NCBI RefSeq assembly: GCF_010183535.1
Contig: NC_071328.1
Location: forward strand, 16,492,001 to 16,556,000
Length of the DNA stretch: 64,000 bases
Direction: 5' to 3'
DNA from: Caenorhabditis remanei
Taxonomy: Eukaryota; Nematoda; Chromadorea; Rhabditida; Rhabditidae
Shown here: piece by piece, positions 55,501 to 64,000 of the stretch
Position numbering within the stretch: position 1 is the stretch's first letter
Layout of the letters: the number at the start of each line of letters is the position of its first letter
The notes under the pieces: model-generated
Database searches by the model: none
What the model saw: the letters and a program-made list of their open reading frames with translations, nothing else
Told to the model about the DNA's origin: nothing
Made by a program: the position numbers and the translations under genes

Positions 55501-56772
55501 TGCTCGTCAAAGTACGTGCTCACGGACGATTCTTCTGGAAACAAGAGAGAATTGAAGATAAACGCGTTAAAGGTGCGCCAGGCACTACTCTATATTGTGT
55601 AGATAAGCGTCTATGGAAATACCTGCGGCGCTAGAATCCATGGGCTGGGGCGCGTTCGGCGCAAAATTGTCGTGACATGTTTGCGACGCTAGAATGGTTA
55701 TCTATAACAGTTTGGGGTGCCTGCGGCGCTAGAATCGTCTGGGGCGCCTGCGGCGCAAAAATGGTTGCATTGAGGTTTTTGAGACACACGCGTGCTAAGC
55801 CGCCAAGTTTAAAGCTACAATGACAAAAATTGTAACTGTCACTGACAAATTTTTTGGAAATGTGAGATAGTTTCAAAAAGCGTCAAAAGTGCGCCAGATA
55901 TTAACCAAGATTGGAAAAATATAACTTTTGACAGTATAATGAGCTGGCGCGCCTTTGACGCTTTTTCCAATCAAAAATTGATCGATTTCGACGTTTTCCG
56001 AGCATTTTTCTAGTTGAAAATTGCCCAACTTTGACAATTTGTAACAACGTAAGTTTTTGTCCAATTTTAAAATTTTTTAGATTTTCTGGTAGATCTAAAC
56101 TAGATCTTTATTTTTGTAGTTGACAACTTTTTGATAGCTCCGCCCACTTTTGAGACACAATCCTTTAAAGATTGCAACCTGAAGGCGAGAGGGGAGGGGA
56201 GGAGAGACGCAGAGAAACGAGAGCGCTCTCGTCTCTCTGCGTCTCTTGTTGAAGGAAGGGCATCTTTGAGCGCTTGTATCTCTGGAGTGTGAAGAAATAG
56301 AGGAAAACTTTTAACTGCAAAAATGTAGCCCTATTTTTGATCTACAAGAAAAATGTAAATTTGAAAAGTTTGAAAGAGAAATGAAGTCAGGAGGAAGGTT
56401 GAAAATAGAGCGGATTTTTGAAATTTTTCGATGATTTTTAGAAATTTTTTAGTTCCACAGGGGTTTTCAGGGTTGTACTCACTCATATCGAGTAAATATT
56501 TGCAGAAAACTTTTGCAGCCTTTGCAATCTTGAGACCCTCTGATTCCTTCTCCTTCTCCGTCACCTCTCCAGATGACTTTCTCTTTTCTTTCGACGTTCT
56601 CTCCTTCTCTTTTGACTTCTTCTTCACATGATGCTCAGCTGAAGACATCTTCGTCTTCTCCTCCTTACTATTCTTCTGCTTCATCGGAACCTCCGTATCA
56701 TCCTCCGCTATTGTGTCGTCACATTTCTTTCGCTTCTGGAATCCGTTCTTACGATACTTTCCTGGTTTTGTG
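52586..56772 (-). CDS. protein-tyrosine-phosphatase-like protein, probably catalytically altered (5' end missing)
   Basis: Exons 56772-56483, 55534-55224, 54201-54058, 53655-53395 and 52918-52586 join in frame to about 445 aa; a first exon upstream of 56772 was not found. The N-terminal about 95 residues are lysine-rich (KKKSKEKERTSKEKRKS), then a worm-type PTP domain: NASSVKFDGSETEFIMTQYP, DTVRDFWRMV, DHYMNLNGWLINTQRIEV and the C-terminal signature. The P-loop reads VMCDLGLDRSATVV instead of HCSAGxGRS/T: Cys and Arg remain but His is Met. The general-acid WPD motif reads WPW. Known: loss of the WPD Asp usually cripples catalysis. Inferred: a substrate-binding pseudophosphatase. Introns hold tRNA-like units, tandem repeats and the hairpin repeat. 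Confidence 0.8.
52983..53061 (+). repeat. tRNA-like Pol III unit, first of a tandem pair
   Basis: A box TGGTGTAGGCGG (52986-52997), B box GGTTCAAATCC (53030-53040, consensus match) and T6 terminator (53056-53061), antisense within a phosphatase-gene intron. Preceded by CCTTTATCACAGCCCTAGG. The acceptor arms do not pair well, so a tRNA-derived repeat is favoured over a tRNA gene. Confidence 0.5.
53237..53306 (+). repeat. tRNA-like Pol III unit, second of a tandem pair
   Basis: A box TGGTGTAGGCGG (53240-53251) and B box GGTTCGAACCT (53284-53294), preceded by CCTTTATCACAACCCTCGG as in the first unit, about 254 bp away. The terminator is weaker. Confidence 0.5.
53761..54004. repeat. hairpin repeats in a phosphatase-gene intron
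   Basis: Two full GTAGTTTGTAGT-type copies, 53761-53808 and 53957-54004, both in the intron between exons 54201-54058 and 53655-53395. These are the rightmost copies of the family in the window. Confidence 0.9.
54225..55195. repeat. tandem degenerate repeats of about 180 bp
   Basis: About five units in one intron, each with CAGTCAGACAGTCTCG or a variant, TTCTCTGCGC plus CTCTCC, ACTTTGACACC-TAACTCCGC, and GAATTTCAAGAGCTATCCAA followed by TTATATAA. Units start near 54237, 54590, 54777, 54966 and 55135, with a shorter partial unit near 54460. Sequence drift between units is moderate. Confidence 0.75.
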
Positions 56773-57535
56773 CTGCAAAAAAATAAGAAAATATTCGAAA
56801 TTTTCATGAAAAATGGGTGTAGGAATACGTTTTTTTTTTTTTTTCGTTTTTGAGCTTCTAGTCTGGCGCACCTGGGACGCTTTTTTGATAGAAGATCGTG
56901 TTAAAGACGCGCCAAGAGCGCGCCAGCGATTTAATTTTTTTTCTGGCTGATCGGCTTTCAGAGGGTTCATAAACGTTTTATTTGAACCAATTTAAGATTC
57001 CGGCTGGCGCGCCGTCGGCGCGTTCTCAGGGTACTGTAGGAAGATCGGATTTTCCCAGATTTTTGAGATTTTAAGCTGAAAATTGAGACAATCAAAATTT
57101 AAAATTGTTGTTTTATGAATTCAGCACAAAAATGGACGGAAATCTGTTTTTGAACCATCAAAATCAGAGTAGTCTGGCGCACCTTGGGCGCATTTTTAGT
57201 AGGAAATTATTATAAGCGCGCCAACGGCGCACCAGCGATATTAAATTAATTTTTTGTTGGTTCCTAGACTGGGTGGGGTTTCCAGTATTCAAAATAACCA
57301 AAATAATTTGTAAAAAATTCGGAAATTGACTGGCGCTGCGTTTCCGCGTTTTGCCAGCTGTGGTTTCAAACGCGCCAAAGGTGCGCCAGAAAGACAGAAT
57401 TTTTAATAAAGACAATGTGCTCCATGAGTTTTCAAAAATTGAAAATTCCCGGTAAAAAGACATCTGGCGTGCCTTTGACGCGGTTTCCTGCTTCGTCTGG
57501 CGCGCCGTCGGCGCGTTGCAAGTAACTTCGCTCGA
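55560..57535. repeat. GGCGCGCC inverted-motif repeat field
   Basis: Many short fold-backs with CTGGCGCGCC...GGCGCG on one side and CGCGCCAAxGGCGCGCCAG on the other: about 55878-55970, 56870-56930, 57003-57028, 57174-57237, 57331-57391 and 57464-57520, plus simpler GCGGCGCTAGAATCG phrases at 55620-55760. Related copies are at 62290-62380, 62500-62530 and 63048-63070. Includes the presumed 5' part of the phosphatase-like gene, which I could not resolve. Confidence 0.7.
56180..56250. repeat. AGAGACGCAGAGA hairpin
   Basis: GAGAGACGCAGAGAAACGAG, AGCG, then CTCTCGTCTCTCTGCGTCTC forms a long hairpin. A second, slightly different one is at about 63558-63602 (AGAGACGCAGAGAAACGAGC / GCTCTCGTTTATCTGCGTCT). 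Confidence 0.65.
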
Positions 57536-57539
57536 AATG

Positions 57540-59600
57540 AATCAATTTCCGAGCGCTAAAAGAGGAAATTGGTCAGAATTTTATGAAAAATATGAAAATT
57601 CCTGTTTTAAAATCCTACAGACCCACAAAAACTGACAATTTCTTCATTGTTTTCCGAGAGCGCTTGTTTCTCAATAAGTTGAGAGTAGTTGATGAATAAT
57701 TGGAAGGGAAGATGATTGATTTAGGGGGCGGAGCTTATTTTTTTGCTTTTTTAAATTTGCTTTTTAATTGCTCCAATTACCCATTAAACTATGATAAAAT
57801 CTGCGAAAAAAATTTTTTGGTAAATTTTTCAAAAATTCAGCGTAAAAAAATAATAACTTTGCTAAAACTGGCTTCTGACTACTTTCATTTTTCATTTTTT
57901 ATTTTTCCGGTAGATCAAATCCTGATCTACATTTTTGTGCATTAAGACATTGAGCTGACAACAAAAACGCGCCGGAGGCGCCCCAGTTGGAGAGTCGCAC
58001 AAAACTGGTCTTTAAAGTCGCATATCTAAAAAGTGGGCGGAGTCAGAAGAAAATTGTCAACTACAAAATTGTAGATCAAAACTAGGGCAACATTTTAGTG
58101 GTTGACAACTTTTTGATAACTCCGCCTACTTTTGAGATATGCGCCTTCAAAGTTGTACTACTTAGAATACAGACGCATAGGCCAATTTCCAAGCGCTAAA
58201 AAAGAAAAACGACAAGAATTTCATGAAAAAGCTGAAAATTCCAGTTTTCAGACCATAAAATCGCAATGAGACTTTTAAAAAACCAACCCTTTTCCCATTG
58301 TTTTCCGAGCACTTGTTTCTCGATAAGTTGCGAGTTTTTGGGAATGATTTGAATGAAAGTTTTGAAATGACGAAGTGAGGGGGCGGGGCTTATTTGTGGA
58401 TATGGTTTTTTTAATTGTTCCGGTCACCCATTGAACTATTCTAACTATTAGGGGGACACGCGGAAATTATCGATTTTTTTTGAATTAAAAAAGTGAGGTC
58501 ACGTGGTTAATCAAGGTAATGCTAATTTCCAACTTCAAACACTTGTATCTCAAAAGTAGGCGGAGCTATCAAAAAGTTGTCAACTACAAAAATATTGTAT
58601 ACAACATTTTCTACACTTTCCTGTTTTTATATTTTTACTAGCTCCGCCCACTTTTGAGATATGCGTCTTCAAATATGAACACTCTTGGCTTAAGAGGGCC
58701 TACCTTTAAAGCGCTGTATCTCAAAAATGGGCGGAGCTATCGAAAAGTTATCAACTGCAAAAATGTAGAGTTGGTTTTGATCTACAAAATTTAATAAACT
58801 AAAAACAGAAAAAATAAAAAACTCAAAAAATTGACCCCAAGCGGGAATGAACCACATTCTCATAGTACACCTTGACCAACACCTTCTCGGCCAAATTTTA
58901 TTTTTGCTAAAAATGTGGTTTCCAGACATGGAAAACTAGTTTTTGAATAGTTTTAACATTAGAAATGAAATTTTCCTATTATTTTAATGTAAAAATCACA
59001 TTTTAGCGTAAGAAATGACAGTTTTTTCCAAATTTTGAGAATATCCAACTTTAAAGACGTATATCTCAAAAGTGGGCGGAGCTATCAAACAGTTGTCAAC
59101 TACAAAAATGTAGCCCTGAATTTGATCTTTAATTTAATTTTAATTTCAAATTTGTGGAACCATGGGAGTTACCATGACTGGCTCTGAAACATTTGCTATT
59201 TTTAATTTTTTACACTGACAAAATTTTGTCATTGTAACTTACAATGCTTGTATCTCAAAAATGGGCAGAGATATCAAAAAATTGTCAACTTGAAAAATAA
59301 AAAACATAATTTCATCTACAAATTGGTACAATTTTCAGTTTAGTGGGGGCCATGAGGGATACCGTGACGGGCTCGGAAATATTTGCTATTTTTTTTTTAC
59401 ACTGACTTAAAATTGTCATTGTAACTTCAAACGTTTGTATCTCAAAAGTGGGCGGAGATATCAAAAAGTGTCAACTGCAAAAATGAAGAGCATGGTTTGA
59501 TCTACACAGCCAACATCAGTTCCAACACCGTTTCTACCCGTTTTTTAAAGATTTTATGATTCTTCCGAATGAAAGGTATAAAAGATCACTTCCGGCACCA
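57540..59600. repeat. dispersed GTGGGCGGAGCTATC / GTTGTCAACTACAAAAATG repeats, no gene
   Basis: A module of about 100 bp, CTCAAAAGTGGGCGGAGCTA - TCAAAAAGTTGTCAACTACA - AAAATGTAG - ATTTGATCTACAAA, recurs in both orientations at about 58020-58150, 58545-58650, 58700-58790, 59050-59130, 59250-59330 and 59430-59510. No coding region was found here. Confidence 0.8.
58832..58896 (-). repeat. tRNA-like sequence
   Basis: Minus strand: A box TGGCCGAGAAGG (58893-58882) and B box GGTTCATTCCC (58853-58843), followed by TCAATTTTTTG. Shares CACTATGAGAATG-type text with 60511-60575, so the two are copies of one tRNA-derived repeat. Confidence 0.45.
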
Positions 59601-59615
59601 TCAAAAACCATTAAA

Positions 59616-61663
59616 ATGCAGAAAATCACACTTTTCATCGTATTTTCTTTATTCGGTTCCATTTTTGCAAGATTTGACTCATCCAGTGAATCCTGTGAAG
59701 GTAAGGGGTGGCCTAGAATCCGACACTGACGGATTCTAGGCCACCACTTTTAATTTCAGATTCGGACAGTAATAGTCATGAACATGGAGGCCCTGGCAAC
59801 GGTGGGAACAATGTAAGTTGTTGTAGACTACAAACTACAAACTACAAACTACAAACTACAAACTACAAAACCAATTCCAGCGTGGCTGTGGACGTGGATG
59901 GCATCGATTCAACCGCCCGTCTGGTGGATGGTGTATGAGAGTTTTCAAAGGAAACGTCTCCCAAATGGAGGCGGAGTCACGGTGTCGACGAGAGGGAGCT
60001 GCGTTGTCGGGTCTGATGAATGAGAATGAGATTGGAAGGGTTGCAGGTGAGCACTCACTTTGAAAACGCATAACGAACTTCTGGTTGTGTAGATCAAATC
60101 GTGATCTACATTTTTGTAGTTGACAACTTTTTCCTAGCTCCGCCCACTTTTGAGATACACGCGTTTGAAGTTACACTGACAATTTTTGTGTCAGTGTAAA
60201 AAATTAAAAATAGTTGATGTTTCAGAGCCCGTCACGGTATCCCTCATGATTCCACTCAAATGAAATTGTTATTGATTTTGTAGATCAAATGTAGCTCTAC
60301 ATTTTTCTAGTTGACAACTTTTTTCTGGCTCCGCCCACTTTTGAACTATGCGCCTTTAAAGTTGAAAATTCGCAAATTTTGAAAAATTGTTATTTTTAAC
60401 GCCAAAATGTGATTTTTACACCAAAATAACTGGAATACTCTATTTCTGACGTTGAAAACTATTCAAAACTTGATTTTCCGTGTCAAAAACCACATTTTTT
60501 AGCAAAAATTTTGCCTCTTGGTCTAGGTGCACCACTATGAGAATGGGAACCAGAGTTCGATTCCGCTTGGGGGTCAATTTTAGTAAAGTTTTTGATTTTT
60601 TCCGTTTTTGATTAAATTCTTGAAGAAACAAGTCTAGGGAATTATTTTTGCAGTTGACAATTTTTTGATAGCTCCTCCCACTTTTGAGATACAGTCATTT
60701 GACAAAAGATGAAAGACGCTGAGAAACGATAGCACAACTTCGAAGACGCATATCTCAAAAGTGAGCGGAGCTATCAAAAAGTAGTCAACTGCAAAAGTGA
60801 AGATCTAATTTTGATCTACAAAAATGTTAGTTTTCGAAAAATTTTGATACAAAATGAGTATCTGGCGGGGTATCAAAGTCGGCTAGCCACGAAAACTTGT
60901 CACTGTAACTCACAACGCTCGTATCAATGGAAAAATCGTGAGTTTTTGAGAATCGGGTCTTGATTTTAGGGTTTGAAAACTTGAATTTTAAGCATTTTTA
61001 TAAAATTCTAATTGTTTTTCTTTTTTGGCGCACTAAAATTGATCTAAGCGACGCATAAGAACTCTTTTCCAGATGGTACAGCTTGAGAAGCTTATATCTC
61101 AAAAGAAGGCGGAGCTATCAAAAAGTTGTCAACTACTAAAATGTATAGCGCAATTTGATCTACAAAATTTGCTTAAATTCAAAAAATTCGAACATTATTT
61201 GAAGCCGTAACGGCCTTCCGAAGTTTACACTGACAAAACTTATTGGTCATTGTAACTTTGTAGTCAGTGTATTTTGCCAGTGCCAGTGACCAAAAATCGC
61301 ATTCCAGGCCACGCCCTCCGTACGCTCCGCCCCCTGACGTCCGGTTCCATCTGGCTCGGTGCAAAACGTACTGCCCAATGCAGTACGTCTCCAATCTCTT
61401 CCACATGTACCCCACTCAACTCATTCCTATGGACAGATGGCTCAACTCAAGGCTCGTCTGGATTCCAATGGAACACAAAACAACCAGATAACAACTACGC
61501 AAAGACCCAACAATGTGTCGTCTTGTTGGCTTCTCGTTCTACAGTAATCCAAGACCAATGGACATGGAATTCCAACCGCCTTGATGACGTGGCATGCGTG
61601 AATCCGGGTGGAAGTGAACAGAGGGCTCTGAGAGGATTCCTGTGTGGGAAGAGGGCTAATTAA
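59616..61663 (+). CDS. secreted C-type lectin-like protein, gene 1
   Basis: Exons 59616-59700, 59760-59812, 59881-60046 and 61308-61663 give 219 aa. Signal peptide MQKITLFIVFSLFGSIFA; then a low-complexity Ser/His/Gly/Asn linker (SNSHEHGGPGNGGNN) and one C-type lectin domain: GWHRFNRPSGGWCMRVF, C..EGAALSGL, SIWLGAKR, FLWTDGSTQGSSGFQW, then QPDNN and QCVVLL, ending DDVACV...FLCGKRAN. The order of W, DG, GF.W and QPDNN is that of worm CLEC domains; the QPD-type triplet occupies the sugar-binding position, so galactose-type specificity is conceivable. Many worm clec genes respond to infection. AATAAA at 61674. Intron 3 is 1.26 kb of dispersed repeats. I recall clec genes at this place in C. elegans (unchecked). 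Confidence 0.85.
59824..59868 (+). repeat. ACTACAA tandem repeat in a lectin intron
   Basis: ACTACAAACTACAA repeated about six times, filling most of the 68-nt intron before exon 3. The same 12-mer ACTACAAACTAC is the loop of the hairpin repeat further left; it also appears in gene 2's corresponding intron (62948-62985). Confidence 0.85.
60060..61170. repeat. dispersed GTTGTCAACTAC repeats in lectin intron 3
   Basis: Copies of the 100-bp module at about 60075-60175, 60270-60355, 60640-60700, 60735-60820 and 61085-61165, in both orientations. The tRNA-like unit at 60511-60575 lies among them. Confidence 0.75.
60511..60575 (+). repeat. tRNA-like sequence
   Basis: A box TTGGTCTAGGTG (60518-60529), B box AGTTCGATTCC (60554-60564). 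Related to the copy at 58832-58896. Confidence 0.45.
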
Positions 61664-61778
61664 TTGAATTTTGAATAAATTTCGGTTTTGTTGATGAGAG
61701 ACTACAAACTACAAAACCATTATAAATCAGACTTGTAACGGATGGACGACTCGAGAAGAATATCGGAAGCTTGGCACC

Positions 61779-62277
61779 AGAGCTGTGCGGAAGTAAAATT
61801 TTTGAAAAGGGAAGAAGGAAGAAGGAAGAAGGAAGTAACTTTTTCAAAAGGGAAGAAGGAAGAAGGAAGAAGGAAGTAAATTTTTCAAAAGGGAAGAAGG
61901 AAGAAGGAAGAAAATAGTGAAAAAAGCCCGGAAGAAGGAAGAAGGAAGGAAGAAGGAAGGAAGAAGGAAGTTGAGTTCCGAACCGGGAAATTGGAAGTTA
62001 ATTTTTAAAATGACAAATTTGAGGAAACTTTTTTCTAGTCATCTCTGAAAACGAATTTTGATGTTGTTTCATACAAAATTCCGTCAAAAACCACCAAAAT
62101 TCCGCCAAAATTCCGTCGAAAATTACAAAATTTTAGTAAACTTTTCAAAAAGGAAGAAGGAAGAAGGAAGAAGGAAGTAAAATTTTTGAAAAGGAAGAAG
62201 GAAGAAGGAATAAAAACGTGAAAAAAGCCCGGAAGAAGGAAGAAGGAAGTCGAAGGAAGGAATTCCGCACAGCTCTG
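61779..62277. mobile_element. hAT-type MITE packed with GGAAGAA repeats
   Basis: Terminal inverted repeats CAGAGCTGTGCGGAA (61779) and TTCCGCACAGCTCTG (to 62277) are flanked by a perfect 8-bp duplication CTTGGCAC (61771-61778 and 62278-62285). The 8-bp duplication and CAG...CTG ends indicate the hAT superfamily. The 499-bp interior is mostly GGAAGAAGGAAGAAGG runs in two blocks separated by about 200 bp. No ORF. Confidence 0.85.
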
Positions 62278-62773
62278 CTTGGCACCCTACATTTTCCAAA
62301 ATCGCGCCAAAGGCACGCCAGGCTGTTCAGAACTCGTGCTACTCCGGGCTCCACGAAAACGCCCCGAAGGCGCGCCAGATATTTAAATTTTTGAAATTCG
62401 GTTTCTGGTTTTGTCAAAAATGGTGTGCCAGACACATTTTTTTTCCAACAAAGTGCTAATAATGTTCTTTCCATTTCTACTTTTACCCGATTTGAAATTT
62501 AAAATTCGCGTCAAAGGCGCGCCAGCTATTTTTTTAGTTTTTTGAGCCGTTTGGTGTTTGTTGAAGAAAAAAGTGATTTTTGCAAAAGTTTTGAAATTTT
62601 TTAATATTTTTCCGCAAAAATTTTTTATGACCTCCCCGCCTGGAAATGGCTATAGTTTATAGATCGGGTATAATATTGCAAAATTTTTCTGAATAGCATA
62701 TAAAAACCGCCAAGTTTCTTTAAAAAAAATTTTGAACGTTTTACTCGCTGAAATTTTTTTTCAGCAAAAAGAA

Positions 62774-63339
62774 ATGAGAACTCTCCTACTCCTGCTGGCT
62801 CTTATAATTGGTTCAGTGGTGACACAGAGAGGTAGGGGCGTGGCCTAGGAAAATCCTAGTCCCCGTCCAAATTTTTTAAATTTTTCAGAATACCGTGGTG
62901 GTCGTGGCGACAATGGGAACAGCAATAATAACAATGTGAGGCTTAGAGACTACAAACTACAAAAACTACAAACTACAAAGACTACAGCTATCAAATAGAG
63001 CGCGCCATAAACACCCCAGCCTCGATTTTTTTTTGTTGATAAAAAGCTTCAAAGGCGCGCCAGACACAATTTTTTTTGAATGCTCTGATGGTTTTTAAAG
63101 GAAAAAAATAGCGTTTTTGAGCGGAGCCCCGATTTTTTGTAGTTTGTAGTCCCTGGACTTTAATAAATTGTAGCGTGGCTGTGAGTCCGGATGGCAACGA
63201 TTCAACCGTCCGACCGGTGGATACTGTATCAAAGTGTACCGTGGAGAGCACACTCAACCCCAAGCGGAGGCCAGATGTCAGTCGGTTGGGGCGAAACTCA
63301 CGGGAGTTGTGAGTCAGGAGGAGATTAGTTGGATTACTA
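62774..63339 (+). CDS. secreted C-type lectin-like protein, gene 2 (3' end outside window)
   Basis: Exons 62774-62831, 62889-62935 and 63174-63339 are visible; the last exon should lie beyond 64000. Signal peptide MRTLLLLLALIIGSVVTQ; Gly/Asn linker RGGRGDNGNSNNNN; then the first part of a CLEC domain (GWQRFNRPTGGYCIKVY, CQSVGAKLTGV, ISWIT). Exon 3 is 166 nt, starts in phase 0 and ends with one extra base, exactly as in gene 1, so the two are tandem duplicates. Acceptor of exon 3 is the less usual TTGTAG. Function as for gene 1. Confidence 0.82.
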
Positions 63340-64000
63340 GTGAGTTTTGTGACTGAAAATTCCAAAAAAAAACGAAAAATTGAGAAAAAGTCTACCCTAA
63401 CTTTGAATTTTTCTCCTGACTTAATTTTTTACTCAAACTTTTCAAAATTACATTATTCTTGTAGATCAAAAATAGGGCTACATTTTTGCAGTTGAAAGTT
63501 TTTCACTATCTCTTCACACTCCGGAGATACAAGCGTTCAAAGATGCCCTTCCTTCAACAAGAGACGCAGAGAAACGAGCGCGCTCTCGTTTATCTGCGTC
63601 TCTCCTCTAGGTGGCGGCGCTTAGAACACTTGTATCTCAAAAGTGGGCGGAGATATCAAAAAGTTGTCAACTACAAAAATGAAGATCACGATTTGATCTA
63701 CCAGAAACTTAAATTTTTTTAAAGATTTGACAAAGATTGACGTTGTTACAAACGGTCAAAGTTTTTTCAATGTTCAAATAGAAAAATGGGCGGAAAACGT
63801 CGAAATTGATCAGTTTCTTATAGAAAAAAGCGTCAAGGGTGCGCTTTTGAAAAAAATCTTCATATTTCAAAAATTTGTCAGTGACAGTTACAGTTTATGT
63901 CAGTGTAACTTTAAATGGCCGCGCTTAGAAGTCTTGTATTATAAAAGTGGGCGGAGCTATAAAAAGCTGTTAACTACAAAAAATATTGCACATAAAACTT
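63340..64000. repeat. lectin gene 2 intron with dispersed repeats
   Basis: Copies of the GTTGTCAACTAC module at about 63455-63540, 63635-63715 and 63940-64000, the AGAGACGCAGAG hairpin at 63558-63602, and a GCGTCAAGGGTGCGC motif at 63830. No exon seen before the window ends. Confidence 0.7.

Overview
The window is nematode nuclear DNA, almost certainly from a Caenorhabditis species. Evidence: short introns with TTTTCAG acceptors, AT-rich non-coding DNA dense in small fold-back repeats, and a gene set I recall (from memory, not checked) as neighbours on C. elegans chromosome I: a GILT-like thiol reductase, an NAD(P)HX epimerase, GSK-3 kinase, an NHE8-type Na+/H+ exchanger and C-type lectins. 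The species cannot be named from the sequence alone.

Layout. 1-1.85 kb: 5' exons of an unknown coiled-coil gene (-) running off the left edge. 2.4-7.9 kb: a nest of mobile elements. One long repeat with hairpins at its 3' end was split first by a CACAGG-ended DNA element (itself carrying a palindromic MITE) and again by a gag-only LTR retrotransposon with apparently identical LTRs. 8.2-17.3 kb: five F-box/FBA_2-type genes in a head-to-tail array (-); four are close paralogs, and a mariner-type element sits inside another MITE between the first two. 17.6-24.5 kb: repeats, including a 5'-truncated non-LTR reverse transcriptase (-), a second CACAGG element, and tRNA-like sequences. 24.7-27.7 kb: three small multi-exon genes (-). 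One has an exon broken by a 405-bp near-perfect palindrome, one is a 178-aa C2H2 zinc-finger protein.

28.3-31.3 kb: GC-rich fold-back repeats, then a scrambled, inverted partial duplicate of gsk-3. 31.5-34.9 kb: a weak (+) gene candidate in a 1.2-kb direct duplication. 35.2-37.5 kb: GILT and NAXE genes (-). 40.98-43.68 kb: the intact gsk-3 gene (+), 363 aa. 44.73-51.88 kb: the NHE8-like exchanger (+), about 667 aa in eight exons. 52.6-56.8 kb: a protein-tyrosine-phosphatase-like gene (-) with degraded catalytic motifs. 59.6-64 kb: two tandem C-type lectin genes (+), the second cut by the window edge.

The strongest unexplained signal is a roughly 48-bp hairpin repeat (stem CTGAGGCTAAC/GTTAGCCTCAG, loop with GTAGTTTGTAGT or its complement). 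There are about 25 complete copies plus remnants between 44.8 and 54.0 kb, all in the introns of the exchanger and phosphatase-like genes or in the 0.7 kb between them, in both orientations and in orientation blocks. To its right the repeat population changes sharply to two other families: GGCGCGCC inverted motifs, and a unit built on AAAGTGGGCGGAGCTATC plus GTTGTCAACTACAAAAATGT. The genes do not form an operon with one function; they are separate housekeeping, transport, immune and accessory loci interleaved with recent repeat activity.
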